From contig NZ_FUXM01000002.1 in assembly GCF_900167165.1 (NCBI RefSeq), positions 62,001 through 126,000 of the forward strand: a stretch of DNA of 64,000 nt. Reading direction: 5' to 3'. Shown piece after piece: positions 1 to 8,866 of this stretch. The notes beneath the pieces are model-generated. The model saw nothing but the letters and a program-made list of their open reading frames with translations. It was not told where the DNA came from and made no database searches. Source of the stretch: Carboxydocella sporoproducens DSM 16521. Its GTDB lineage: Bacteria; Bacillota; GCA-003054495; Carboxydocellales; Carboxydocellaceae. The translations under genes and the position numbers were made by a program. Numbering within the stretch: the stretch's first letter is position 1; each line of letters begins with the position of its first letter.

Positions 1-1706
1 CACAGGTCAGTCTGCTCGATAGACAAAAAAACATTATCGCCAGAGGTATTGAAGCTATAAAACAAGCGGGAGAATTTTTATCTGCTGGCAAGATTATTGC
101 TATCAAAGGCTTGGGGGGTTTTCATCTCGCCTGCGATGCCCGGAACTCTGACGTGGTAAAAACTTTACGACGGAGAAAAAACCGGGAAGAAAAAGCTCTT
201 GCTGTTATGTGCAAAGACATCAATACACTAAAGGCGATAGTGCAAACTAGCATTTATAGTGAAAAAATCCTTCAAGGTCCTGAAAAACCAATTCTCCTGC
301 TGCCCAAAAAGGATACTCAGCTTCTGGCTGATGAGATTGCCCCTGTAAATCCTAATTATGGGGTGATGTTACCATACACTCCTCTGCATCGGGTATTATT
401 TGAGTTTTCACCACCGTATCTGGTTATGACTTCCGCCAACAAAACGGATGAACCTATAGAATACAAAAATGATGAGGCGGTATCAAATCTTAATCAGATT
501 GCAGATTACTTTCTGTTACACGATCGAGAAATTAAACGCCGCTGTGATGATTCAGTTGCAACCGTTTTTAGGGACAAACTCTTTATGATAAGACGCTCTC
601 GTGGTTTTGCTCCTCTAGCCATCAAACTGCCTGAGGAATTTAGCCATATTATTGCAACGGGAGCAGAACAAAAAAATGTTATCGCAATAGCTAAAGGTAA
701 AGATATTATTCTCAGTCATCACCTGGGCGACCTGGAAAATGAGGAAGCCTATCGAGCCTTTGAAGAATGTATAAATGACCTGACAAGTTTTTTGGATTTA
801 AAACCGCGCCTAATCGTACACGACTTACACCCTGAATATTTAGCCACTAAATGGGCTCTGGAACAACCGGTTGCTAAACTGGCTATACAGCACCATGAGG
901 CACATATTGGAGCTTGCATGCTAGAGCATCAACTGGCAGAGCCCGTTATCGGTATTGCCTTTGATGGCACTGGTTATGGTTACGACGGAACTCTCTGGGG
1001 CAGTGAAGTTTTTATCGGTGATGGTAAAGATTTTCGGCGAGTAGCTCACTTACTTCCCATCCCGTTAATTGGTGGCGAAAAAGCTATTAGGGAAGTCTGG
1101 CGTTTAGGATATGTTTTACAGGAGCTAGCCGGCATAAAAGAAAAGAATGCCAACTTTAACAATAGGCCCGAAATTAGTATTTTCAAGAAAATGCTATCCA
1201 ATCATCTTAACGTTTTTCTATCCACCGGCATGGGACGGCTATTTGATGGTGTAGCAGCAATACTAAATTTACGTGAAAAAATTACGTATGATGGACAGGC
1301 TGCCATTGAGCTGGAAAATATAGCTTATCATAGCACTAAATCAATTCCTTTAAAATTAGATATAATCCAGCAGGAGAAAAAATGGTTTTTTGACTGGCGA
1401 CCGTTAATACAACAAATTTCCGCCTATCTCCGCAAAGGTGAGGCTATTTCAACCCTTGCTTTTGGCTTCCATTTAGCCATAGCAAATGCAATCAATGAAA
1501 TCTGCCTCTTAATAAGAAACCAGTACGGAATAAATAAGGTCTGTCTGAGTGGTGGGGTGTTCATGAATCAAATTCTTTTAAGAGAAAGTGTTTCAAGGTT
1601 GGAACAGGACAATTTCGAAGTTTACTGGCATCAGACAATTCCCTGTAATGATGGTGGCATAGCTGCCGGTCAAATTTATCTAGCATATTTAAGGAGTGAA
1701 AAATAA
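1..1706 (+). CDS. hypF: HypF, carbamoyltransferase for hydrogenase maturation (5' end missing)
   Basis: The reading frame is open from the window edge (first full codon at base 3), so the gene starts upstream; roughly 568 codons are present, and family members are usually about 750 residues. HypF makes the carbamoyl/cyanide precursor for the CN ligands of the [NiFe]-hydrogenase centre, passing carbamoyl to HypE. The visible part holds the end of the YrdC-like domain and then the Kae1-like C-terminal domain, with the histidine-rich HHEAHIGA motif, the FDGTGYG glycine loop and a late SGGVFMN motif. The acylphosphatase and zinc-finger parts must lie outside. Its stop overlaps the hypC start by one base, indicating translational coupling. 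Confidence 0.96.
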   Translation, partial: QVSLLDRQKNIIARGIEAIKQAGEFLSAGKIIAIKGLGGFHLACDARNSDVVKTLRRRKNREEKALAVMCKDINTLKAIVQTSIYSEKILQGPEKPILLLPKKDTQLLADEIAPVNPNYGVMLPYTPLHRVLFEFSPPYLVMTSANKTDEPIEYKNDEAVSNLNQIADYFLLHDREIKRRCDDSVATVFRDKLFMIRRSRGFAPLAIKLPEEFSHIIATGAEQKNVIAIAKGKDIILSHHLGDLENEEAYRAFEECINDLTSFLDLKPRLIVHDLHPEYLATKWALEQPVAKLAIQHHEAHIGACMLEHQLAEPVIGIAFDGTGYGYDGTLWGSEVFIGDGKDFRRVAHLLPIPLIGGEKAIREVWRLGYVLQELAGIKEKNANFNNRPEISIFKKMLSNHLNVFLSTGMGRLFDGVAAILNLREKITYDGQAAIELENIAYHSTKSIPLKLDIIQQEKKWFFDWRPLIQQISAYLRKGEAISTLAFGFHLAIANAINEICLLIRNQYGINKVCLSGGVFMNQILLRESVSRLEQDNFEVYWHQTIPCNDGGIAAGQIYLAYLRSEK

Positions 1707-1945
1707 TGTGTTTAGCTGTACCTGGTAAATTGATTGAAAAGAAAGAAAACACTGGAGTTGTGGAACTGATGGGAGTTAAACGGGAAGTTAGTTTAATACT
1801 ATGTCCGTCCGCTTCAGTTAATGATTATGTGCTTGTTCATGCTGGTTTTGTTATTGATGTTGTAGATGAGGAAGCTGCTTTAGCAACTATTAAGTTATTA
1901 CAGGAGCTGGAGGAAAAAAATGCTGAACACCATTTCGCAAATTAA
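1706..1945 (+). CDS. hypC: HypC, hydrogenase maturation chaperone
   Basis: A 79-residue protein starting with the diagnostic MCLAVPG sequence; Cys2 is the residue known in this family to bind the Fe(CN)2CO unit. HypC works with HypD as the scaffold on which the iron centre is built and delivers it to the hydrogenase large subunit in the cytoplasm. Length matches the family (75-95 residues). The start ATG overlaps the hypF stop (TAATG), and the ribosome binding site AAGGAG lies just upstream inside hypF. The 3' end overlaps hypD by 26 bases. Confidence 0.97.
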   Translation: MCLAVPGKLIEKKENTGVVELMGVKREVSLILCPSASVNDYVLVHAGFVIDVVDEEAALATIKLLQELEEKNAEHHFAN

Positions 1946-3011
1946 AAACCCGCAACTAGCAAAAAATCTAGTTCAGGAAATCACCAAGCTAGCCTTACAA
2001 TTGCCCCAAGTAAAAATAATGGAAGTGTGTGGTACCCATACAGTTTCAATCTTTAAATCGGGCATTCGTTCTCTGTTGCCTGAAAATGTGAAATTGCTAT
2101 CCGGGCCCGGTTGCCCGGTTTGTGTTACACCTAATAACTACATTGACCAGAGCATTTGGCTGGCCCTAGAAAAAGGTGTAATCTTAACCAGTTTCGGCGA
2201 TATGTTAAAAGTTCCTGGTAGTAAGTATTCCCTGGCCCAGGCCAAATCATTGGGTGCTGATATTCGCATTGTATACAGTACGTTAGATGCACTGAAAATA
2301 GCACAGGAAAATCCTGAAAGAGAAGTTGTATTTCTGGGTATAGGTTTTGAGACAACAACTCCAACCGTAGCCAGTGCGGTTTTGCTGGCAGCAGAGCAGG
2401 GACTGAATAACTTTTCAATTATAGGAAGCCATAAAACGATCCCTGCCGCATTAAGGGCTTTAGCTGAAAACAAAGAAATAGGAATAGACGCATTTTTATT
2501 ACCAGGACACGTTTCTGCTATTATCGGCCTTGAGCCTTATGTTTTCCTTGCTAACGAATATAACTTGCCTGGCGTAATAGCTGGTTTTGAAGGCGTGGAT
2601 ATTCTAATGGGAATTTATGAAATCCTGCAAATGCTTATAAACGGCCAGGCTCAAATATTAAATGCTTATCCTAGAATTGTTAAAACAGAAGGCAATCCAG
2701 TGGCCAGAGAAATAGTCAATCGAATTTTTCAACCTGCCGATGCCTACTGGCGTGGTATCGGTCTTATTCCCGAAACAGGCCTTGAATTAAAAGATCAATA
2801 CAAAACTTTTGATGCAAAGGAAAAGTTTAACATTCCCGATTTTTCTGCTCATGAACCTAAGGGTTGTCGTTGTGGGGAAGTTTTAAGGGGCCTAGTTACA
2901 CCACCTGAATGTCCATTGTTTAGTAGAAAATGTACTCCTGAAACACCAGTAGGTGCATGTATGGTTTCTATTGAAGGAACATGCGCAGCATATTACAGAT
3001 ATGGGGTGTGA
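1920..3011 (+). CDS. hypD: HypD, Fe-S scaffold for hydrogenase Fe(CN)2CO assembly
   Basis: A 363-residue protein of normal HypD length. Near the N terminus it has EVCGTHT and the GPGCPVCVTP motif whose cysteines take part in thiol redox chemistry and iron binding; the C-terminal region carries the four-cysteine cluster site (GCRCGEVLRG, PPECPLFSRKC, GACMVS). HypD binds HypC and accepts cyanide from HypE. The ATG lies within hypC and is preceded by GGAGGAAAA, so the two are translationally coupled. The clustered hypF-C-D-E order is common; hypA and hypB are not in the window and could lie upstream. Confidence 0.97.
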   Translation: MLNTISQIKNPQLAKNLVQEITKLALQLPQVKIMEVCGTHTVSIFKSGIRSLLPENVKLLSGPGCPVCVTPNNYIDQSIWLALEKGVILTSFGDMLKVPGSKYSLAQAKSLGADIRIVYSTLDALKIAQENPEREVVFLGIGFETTTPTVASAVLLAAEQGLNNFSIIGSHKTIPAALRALAENKEIGIDAFLLPGHVSAIIGLEPYVFLANEYNLPGVIAGFEGVDILMGIYEILQMLINGQAQILNAYPRIVKTEGNPVAREIVNRIFQPADAYWRGIGLIPETGLELKDQYKTFDAKEKFNIPDFSAHEPKGCRCGEVLRGLVTPPECPLFSRKCTPETPVGACMVSIEGTCAAYYRYGV

Positions 3012-3014
3012 ACC

Positions 3015-4031
3015 ATGGAATTTATTACACTCGGCCATGGCAGTGGTGGCAAATTATCTCATCGCCTAATTTCTGAACTGTTTTTGAAGTATTTTCAAAA
3101 CGAAATTCTCATAAAACAGGATGATATGGCTATCGTACCAGGCAGCAGTATGAACTGGGCTATTTCGACTGATTCTTTCGTTATTAATCCGATCTTTTTC
3201 CCCGGTGGAAACATAGGGAAATTATCTGTCTGTGGAACTGTAAATGATGTCGCCATGTCCGGTGGAATACCATTATACTTGACAGCAGCTTTCATAATTG
3301 AGGAAGGGTTCCCCCTGGCAGAACTGGAAAGAATCGTCCAGAGTATGGCTGAGACGGCCGCATCGGCTGGTGTGAAAATAATAGCAGGCGATACCAAAAT
3401 AGTTGGAAAGGGACAAGCCGATGGCATTTTCATTAACACAACAGGTTTTGGATTAATTCCAGAAGGCAGAAATATTAGCGGACGCAACGCTCAGCCAGGT
3501 GATGTAATAATCGTAAATGGAACTTTAGGAGACCATGGGGTAGCAGTAATGGCTGAACGACATGGACTGGAATTTTCCGTACCTATCTTCAGTGACTGTG
3601 CTCCTTTAAATGAAATAATTGCCCTGTTGCTGGAAAATGTACCCCGGGTAAATGTTTTGCGCGATCCCACACGTGGCGGTTTGGCAACTACCCTCAACGA
3701 AATAGCCTACCAGAGTAATGTAATGATAGAATTATGGGAGGAAAAGCTTCCAGTAAAGGATGAGGTTTTTAGTGCCTGTGAAATTCTTGGGCTAGATCCT
3801 TTATATATTGCTAATGAAGGTAAATTTATCGCCATTTTACCGGAAGAATTTGCTGATATAGCATTAGCTACAATCAAGAACCATCCTCTTGGCCGTGACG
3901 CGGCGATTATCGGTAAAGTAGTAGACAAACCTAAAGAAAACTCAAATAATAAAGTTTACCTTAAAACAGCCTTGGGCGGAAAAAGGATTCTCGACATGCT
4001 GGCCGGCGATCAGTTGCCCAGGATTTGTTAG
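3015..4031 (+). CDS. hypE: HypE, carbamoyl dehydratase forming the hydrogenase CN ligand
   Basis: A 338-residue PurM-like ATPase. It opens with the HGSGGK motif, contains DDMAIVPG and GDTKIVGKG nucleotide-binding stretches, and ends in the conserved PRIC tail, whose last cysteine carries the thiocarboxamide that is dehydrated to thiocyanate. It receives carbamoyl from HypF and passes cyanide to HypC-HypD. It follows hypD by 3 bases, completing the hypFCDE block, so the host presumably makes at least one [NiFe]-hydrogenase encoded elsewhere. Confidence 0.97.
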   Translation: MEFITLGHGSGGKLSHRLISELFLKYFQNEILIKQDDMAIVPGSSMNWAISTDSFVINPIFFPGGNIGKLSVCGTVNDVAMSGGIPLYLTAAFIIEEGFPLAELERIVQSMAETAASAGVKIIAGDTKIVGKGQADGIFINTTGFGLIPEGRNISGRNAQPGDVIIVNGTLGDHGVAVMAERHGLEFSVPIFSDCAPLNEIIALLLENVPRVNVLRDPTRGGLATTLNEIAYQSNVMIELWEEKLPVKDEVFSACEILGLDPLYIANEGKFIAILPEEFADIALATIKNHPLGRDAAIIGKVVDKPKENSNNKVYLKTALGGKRILDMLAGDQLPRIC

Positions 4032-4042
4032 GGAGAGGTTTT

Positions 4043-4465
4043 ATGCGTATTGCTGTGATTGATGGTCAAGGCGGAGGTATTGGAAAACATATTACTGAAA
4101 AACTGCGTAAAGTTTTTGGGGAAAAAATCGAGATAATAGCCCTGGCTACCAATGCCTGGGCGGCCGCTAATATGTTGAAAGCAGGAGCCAATGAGGCTGC
4201 CTCAGGAGAAAATGCTATTTGTTACAGCATTAAAAACGTAGACATAATTGTGGGACCGCTAGGTATAGTTATTCCGAATTCAATGTTAGGGGAAATAACT
4301 CCTGCTATAGCTACGGCTATAGCTAGTATAGATAAAGAAAAATATCTTTTACCTATTTGTCGTGATCAAATCAAGCTAATAAGCAATAGCAATGAGCCAT
4401 TACCTCATTTAATCAATGAACTGGTGGATGTGATAAGAAACAAACTGGCCGATGATCTCAATTGA
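4043..4465 (+). CDS. DUF3842 family protein
   Basis: A 140-residue protein with an N-terminal nucleotide-fold signature (MRIAVIDGQGGGIGK) followed by a small alpha/beta domain. I recognise it as the DUF3842 family, common in anaerobic Firmicutes and without a defined role; the glycine-rich start suggests dinucleotide or phosphate binding, which is inference. The start chosen is ATG 4043 with GGGAGAGG at 4031-4038; an earlier in-frame codon at 4025 has no suitable site. It lies 11 bases after hypE and may be co-transcribed with the hyp genes. The 3' end overlaps the convergent HD gene by 8 bases. Confidence 0.85.
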   Translation: MRIAVIDGQGGGIGKHITEKLRKVFGEKIEIIALATNAWAAANMLKAGANEAASGENAICYSIKNVDIIVGPLGIVIPNSMLGEITPAIATAIASIDKEKYLLPICRDQIKLISNSNEPLPHLINELVDVIRNKLADDLN

Positions 4466-4476
4466 GATTATCGGCC
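4447..4476. repeat. 30-base near-perfect palindrome spanning two convergent gene ends
   Basis: Bases 4447-4476 read almost identically on both strands, with one mismatched pair and no unpaired loop (centre AATT). The palindrome covers both stop codons, of the DUF3842 gene (+) and the HD gene (-). It could fold as a hairpin at the end of both transcripts, but the downstream sequence is not a clear T-run on either side, so a conventional bidirectional terminator is only possible, not shown. Confidence 0.6.
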
Positions 4477-5000
4477 AATCTTAAAATCTCGATCTCTGCG
4501 GGAATTTTGTGTTCCTGAGAATGGTGATGCCTAATTAGTTGTAAGGTAATAGAATCAATGGTATTAATGGTCCTGGCTACATTCCAGCCAATTTCCCCGT
4601 GATAAAGATAGGAATGACACATGCGATGCCACCAGGATAACGGACTGCGATAATCAAGATATGCATATTTTTTAACTAATCCTGGGAAAAGGGCATTTAC
4701 CATTACCATGATAACTCTTTCCAGCAAGGATATTTGGAAACTTACCTTACCGATATCATGTAATAGAGCTCCTTTAATCAATGCTTCTCGATTAAGACGG
4801 CTTTGTTGCTCAGAATCTAGTCGATCAAATAATTTTTCGCAGGTTCTGGCAACCCGGACACAATGCTTTTGGGTTATGGGATCCAAATGATAAAAAAGGG
4901 TTTGTTCCATCAAGTTTAAATATGAGTTAACATATTCTCGATCTTTATCAGTCATCTTCGAAAATATAGCCCAAAAAAACTGCTTGAACCGTCTTAACAT
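4458..5000 (-). CDS. HD-domain phosphohydrolase-like protein
   Basis: A 180-residue protein with an HD superfamily core: an upstream histidine in QKHCVRVA (first metal ligand candidate), the LLHDIGK motif, a YHGEIGWN histidine and a late RHHH stretch. Such proteins hydrolyse phosphoesters of nucleotides; the substrate cannot be told from the sequence. The start is set at 5000 because a GGAGG site (bases 5006-5010 on the minus strand) lies 5 bases upstream; the frame is open to 5108 but lacks a site there. It is the only gene on the minus strand between the hyp and cob clusters and is divergent from cobU. Confidence 0.8.
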   Translation of the reverse strand: MLRRFKQFFWAIFSKMTDKDREYVNSYLNLMEQTLFYHLDPITQKHCVRVARTCEKLFDRLDSEQQSRLNREALIKGALLHDIGKVSFQISLLERVIMVMVNALFPGLVKKYAYLDYRSPLSWWHRMCHSYLYHGEIGWNVARTINTIDSITLQLIRHHHSQEHKIPAEIEILRLADNLN

Positions 5001-5073
5001 ATATTGCCTCCAATCCAAGAAATCTATGACATAGTATAGCAAAAAATATTCAGGGGAGAAAGGGGTAACAAAC

Positions 5074-5607
5074 TTGCCGGGGGAAAAAATTTTGGTAGTT
5101 GGTGGCATCCGCAGTGGGAAAAGTAAGTGGGCAGAAAAATTAGCTTCATCGGATAGGCAAGTAGTGTATATTGCTACTGCACAGGTCTGGGATGAAGAAA
5201 TGGCCAGAAGAGTAAATGAACATAAAATACGCCGCCCGTCACACTGGCAAACAGTTGAGGAACCACAGAAAATAGCTTGTATTCTAAATGAACTAAATCA
5301 GTGGGATGTCCAACCAACGGTGTTAATTGATTGTCTAACATTGTGGGTAACTAATTTATTGCTGAGTGAAATGAATTTGGAAAAAGAGTTTGCTGATTTG
5401 GTGCAAACAATAAAAACATATCAAGGAAAAGTTATTTTGGTTAGTAATGAAGTTGGGTTAGGAGGAATAGCCAGCAACCAGTTAACCCGGACCTTTGGTG
5501 ATGCACTGGGAACTTTACACCAGCTATTAGGTGAAATTTGCAATAAAGTTTATTTTGTCTGGTGTGGTATAGCAATAGATATAAAAAAGCACGGGGAGAG
5601 GATATAA
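5074..5607 (+). CDS. cobU: CobU/CobP, adenosylcobinamide kinase/guanylyltransferase
   Basis: A 177-residue bifunctional enzyme that phosphorylates adenosylcobinamide and transfers GMP to it, activating the corrinoid for attachment of the nucleotide loop. The P-loop is GGIRSGKS at residues 9-16, and EHKIRRPSHW contains the histidine position used for guanylylation in the family. The start is a TTG at 5074 with AGGGGT 8 bases upstream. The stop overlaps the cobQ ATG by one base, and it opens the first cobamide operon of the window. Confidence 0.95.
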   Translation: MPGEKILVVGGIRSGKSKWAEKLASSDRQVVYIATAQVWDEEMARRVNEHKIRRPSHWQTVEEPQKIACILNELNQWDVQPTVLIDCLTLWVTNLLLSEMNLEKEFADLVQTIKTYQGKVILVSNEVGLGGIASNQLTRTFGDALGTLHQLLGEICNKVYFVWCGIAIDIKKHGERI

Positions 5608-7112
5608 TGGCGGCAAAGACTATTATGGTCCAGGGAACTGGCTCTAATGTCGGTAAATCATTAATTGTTGCTGGCTTGTGCCGGATTTTGAAAGAACAGG
5701 GGCTAAAAGTAGCTCCCTTCAAAGCGCAAAATATGGCCCTGAATAGCTACATTACATATGAGGGTGGGGAAATAGGCAGGGCCCAGGCATTACAGGCAGA
5801 AGCTGCTGGTATATTACCCAGTGTTGATATGAATCCCATCTTATTAAAACCTGCCGGTAATATGCAAAGCCAGGTTGTAGTATTGGGGAAGCCTCTCGGT
5901 AACATGTCTGCTCGAGAGTATCATAACACTTGGTCGCTGCAGGCATGGAAAATTGTAACTGATGCTTTTCACAGATTAGCAAATCAATACGATGTTATTG
6001 TTATCGAAGGTGCCGGCAGTCCAGCGGAAATAAACCTAAAAGATACTGAAATTGTAAATATGCGAGTTGCTAAATATGCCAGGTCGCCCGTCTTACTTGT
6101 TGGAGATATCGACCGCGGGGGCGTTTTGGCATCACTAGTTGGAACTATGGAATTATTAGAACCAGAAGAACGGCAACTGATTAAAGGGTTTATTATCAAT
6201 AAATTTAGAGGCGATGTCAATCTGTTTTTACCAGCGATTGAGATATTGGAAAGAAAAACGCTGGTTCCTGTTTTAGGAGTTCTGCCCTATCAAAAGCTGG
6301 CACTGGAAGAAGAGGACTCTATGTCTATTCAATCTAAGCCTCTGCCACCAAACGGATTGGATATTGTAGTGATACGCTTGCCTCAGATATCTAATTTCAC
6401 AGATTTTGATGCATTAAAATTTGAGCCAGATGTAGGTGTGCGTTTTGAATCTGACCCTTCTGCTGCAGGCAACCCTGATGCTATCATTATTCCTGGCAGT
6501 AAAAATACCATCAGCGATTTGAACTTTTTACGAACTTCCGGTTGGGAAAGTTATTTAAAAAGCGCTCAAACCCAAGGGATTCCAATAGTGGGAATATGCG
6601 GTGGCTATCAAATGCTAGGGGAAAAAATCTACGATCCCCATGGTGTGGAAGGTACAAAAAGGTTCGAAACTGGCTTAGGCTTTATCAAAATGAAAACAGA
6701 GTTTTGGCCTGAAAAAACAACTACAATTAGTAATGGTATTTTAACTAATAAATTTTTTAATTTGGAAGAGTCAGGACTTGATGTAAAAGGGTATGAAATT
6801 CACATGGGTCAAACCATTCTTGATCCTTCCGAAACCCCGTTTATTAAGCTGGATGACAATCGAACTGATGGAGCAATTACTGCACATGGACAAATTTGGG
6901 GGACGTATTTTCATGGCATTTTTGATAATGACCAATTCCGTCGAAACTGGTTAAATTATTTGCGTCAACGAAAAAAACTTTTACCTATTACTACTTTGCG
7001 TAACTATAAAGAATGGAGAGAGTACAATTTAACCCAGCTAGGCAATTTAATTAAAGAAAATTTAAATATGGAGTATTTAATGAAATTGATAGAAAATGGT
7101 ATTGAGGGATAA
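5607..7112 (+). CDS. cobQ: CobQ/CbiP, cobyric acid synthase
   Basis: A 501-residue glutamine-dependent amidotransferase that amidates four side chains of adenosylcobyrinic a,c-diamide. The N-terminal dethiobiotin-synthetase-like ATPase carries VQGTGSNVGKS near residues 7-17; the C-terminal triad-type glutaminase domain has the nucleophile cysteine in GICGGYQMLG and a late histidine in GTYFHGIFD. Start ATG 5607 overlaps the cobU stop and has GGGGAGAGG upstream; the longer open frame from 5562 would overlap cobU needlessly. Followed after 2 bases by cbiB. Confidence 0.97.
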   Translation: MAAKTIMVQGTGSNVGKSLIVAGLCRILKEQGLKVAPFKAQNMALNSYITYEGGEIGRAQALQAEAAGILPSVDMNPILLKPAGNMQSQVVVLGKPLGNMSAREYHNTWSLQAWKIVTDAFHRLANQYDVIVIEGAGSPAEINLKDTEIVNMRVAKYARSPVLLVGDIDRGGVLASLVGTMELLEPEERQLIKGFIINKFRGDVNLFLPAIEILERKTLVPVLGVLPYQKLALEEEDSMSIQSKPLPPNGLDIVVIRLPQISNFTDFDALKFEPDVGVRFESDPSAAGNPDAIIIPGSKNTISDLNFLRTSGWESYLKSAQTQGIPIVGICGGYQMLGEKIYDPHGVEGTKRFETGLGFIKMKTEFWPEKTTTISNGILTNKFFNLEESGLDVKGYEIHMGQTILDPSETPFIKLDDNRTDGAITAHGQIWGTYFHGIFDNDQFRRNWLNYLRQRKKLLPITTLRNYKEWREYNLTQLGNLIKENLNMEYLMKLIENGIEG

Positions 7113-7114
7113 AA

Positions 7115-8101
7115 ATGGAGCATTGGATTATTAATAATATTATAATGATTTTTATTGCATTTTTTTTAGATTTGCTTCTAGCTGACCCTAGATGGTTACC
7201 CCATCCCGTAGTAGGAATGGGAAAACTGGCTGCTTACATTGATGCAAGACTGAACCATAATCATAACGATTTTAAAAAAGCATTAGTATCGGGCATAATT
7301 GCGCTAATTGTTTATTTACTGGCAGTTTCTCTAATTTGCTTAATAATTTTGAGCGTAACTTATGCCTATAATGAAATTTTATATGTCTTCACTGGCTCAA
7401 TTCTCATCTATTTTTCCTTAGCTCTAAAAAGTTTATTAAAGGCAGCAACAAAAATATTAAAACCTTTATCTAGAGGGAATATAGCTTTAGCCCAGAAAAA
7501 AGTAGCTGAAATTGTCGGCAGAGACACTGAACATATGAATGAAGAAGAAATAATTAGAGCAACTGTTGAATCTGTAGCGGAAAATTTCATCGATGGTTTT
7601 TTTGCGCCCATTTTTTGGGCTCTTCTTGGAGGCCCTGGCGCAGCGATAATTTATCGTGCCATAAATACTTTAGATTCTATGTGGGGATATAAAAATTCTC
7701 GTTATCTTTATTTTGGGAGGTGGGCAGCCCGCCTTGACGATGTGGTTAACTGGCTACCCGCTAGATTAGGAGGATTGGGCTTATTAATCACAGGTGGAAT
7801 ATTAGGATTCAATCTAAAACAAAGTTTCATTATATGGTTGCGGGACGCCCATAAACATCCCAGCCCAAATTCAGGTCATCCAGAAGCAGTAATAGCTGGT
7901 TTATTAGGAGTTCAGCTGGGAGGATTAAACTATTACCATGGTCAGCCACAGTGGCGGGCTACCTTAGGAGATAAAAAAAAGAAGTTTGAGTTGCGAGATA
8001 TAATTAATACCCAAAAAATTGTTTTCACTGCAGGCTTATTAACTATAACCTTCATTGGATTTTTAGGTATAGCTCTAGTACTAAAGTTAGGGGTAAATTA
8101 A
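7115..8101 (+). CDS. cbiB: CbiB/CobD-type adenosylcobinamide-phosphate synthase
   Basis: A 328-residue inner-membrane protein that joins aminopropanol (or its phosphate) to cobyric acid. Hydrophobic segments near the N terminus, around residues 60-90, and at the C terminus fit a polytopic membrane protein. The family motif DPRWLPHPVVGMGK is at residues about 25-38, and the central conserved block ENFIDGFFAPIFWALLGGPG plus SPNSGHPEA are present. It sits in a tightly packed cobU-cobQ-cbiB-cobS-cobD-cobC operon. Confidence 0.96.
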   Translation: MEHWIINNIIMIFIAFFLDLLLADPRWLPHPVVGMGKLAAYIDARLNHNHNDFKKALVSGIIALIVYLLAVSLICLIILSVTYAYNEILYVFTGSILIYFSLALKSLLKAATKILKPLSRGNIALAQKKVAEIVGRDTEHMNEEEIIRATVESVAENFIDGFFAPIFWALLGGPGAAIIYRAINTLDSMWGYKNSRYLYFGRWAARLDDVVNWLPARLGGLGLLITGGILGFNLKQSFIIWLRDAHKHPSPNSGHPEAVIAGLLGVQLGGLNYYHGQPQWRATLGDKKKKFELRDIINTQKIVFTAGLLTITFIGFLGIALVLKLGVN

Positions 8102-8102
8102 A

Positions 8103-8846
8103 ATGAAGTCAGCTATCTTTGCCTTACATGCTTTAACAAGAATTTCGCTGTTTGAAGTTAAATGGGATGAAAAAGCATTCGGTAAAGCAACCGCATATTT
8201 TCCAGTAATCGGATTGTTACTGGGGGGAATTTATCTACTAATTGCCGTTTTTCTGGCACCATTTGCAAGTAGTGTTATTTTAGCTGCATTACTAATTTGG
8301 GCTCACACTATTTTAACAGGTGCCATGCATATTGATGGCTTGCTAGATACAATTGATGCAGTTTTCAGTAACAGATCTCCTGAACGGATGTTAGAAATTA
8401 TGAAGGATAGCCATGTTGGCAGCAATGCAGTAATCGGTGCTTTTTGTCTGTATTTGTTAAAATACAGCTTTTTAATTGAAATTATTAAAAATAAGCAACT
8501 GGTATTGATCGTACTAGCGCCTGTTCTGGCGAGATTCAATCAAGTCGTAGTAATTTATTTTTTTCCTTATATTAGACCACAAGGGTTGGGAAGTTTGTTT
8601 AAAAACTATACTGGAAAAAAGGAATTCATGTTAGCCTCATTTTTTACAATATTGAGCCTTATCATTATGTCTTATTGGTTAGAGTTTGCTGATATTTTTC
8701 TTTTTTTAATTTCAATAATTACTGCTCTTTTATGGGGAAAGAAGTTTACAAAACTTTTTGGTGGGTTAACAGGTGATCTCTATGGAGCACTTAATGAAAT
8801 CACAGAAATATTGATACTAGTAGCTGGCTATTTTCTTTTAAAATAA
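8103..8846 (+). CDS. cobS: CobS, adenosylcobamide-GDP ribazoletransferase
   Basis: A 247-residue integral membrane enzyme that condenses adenosylcobinamide-GDP with alpha-ribazole (phosphate) to give the complete cobamide. The metal-binding aspartate-rich motif HIDGLLDTIDAVFS around residues 76-89, followed by KDSHVGSNAV, is diagnostic. Several hydrophobic helices follow. It begins 1 base after cbiB and probably shares its transcript; the membrane location of CbiB and CobS together fits the known membrane association of late cobamide assembly. Confidence 0.95.
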   Translation: MKSAIFALHALTRISLFEVKWDEKAFGKATAYFPVIGLLLGGIYLLIAVFLAPFASSVILAALLIWAHTILTGAMHIDGLLDTIDAVFSNRSPERMLEIMKDSHVGSNAVIGAFCLYLLKYSFLIEIIKNKQLVLIVLAPVLARFNQVVVIYFFPYIRPQGLGSLFKNYTGKKEFMLASFFTILSLIIMSYWLEFADIFLFLISIITALLWGKKFTKLFGGLTGDLYGALNEITEILILVAGYFLLK

Positions 8847-8866
8847 TATTGGGTGGGGGTAGTAGG

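Noticed and set aside
2138-2473. Antisense frame of 111 codons inside hypD
   Set aside because: hypD is unambiguous; the antisense frame has no start site or protein family resemblance.
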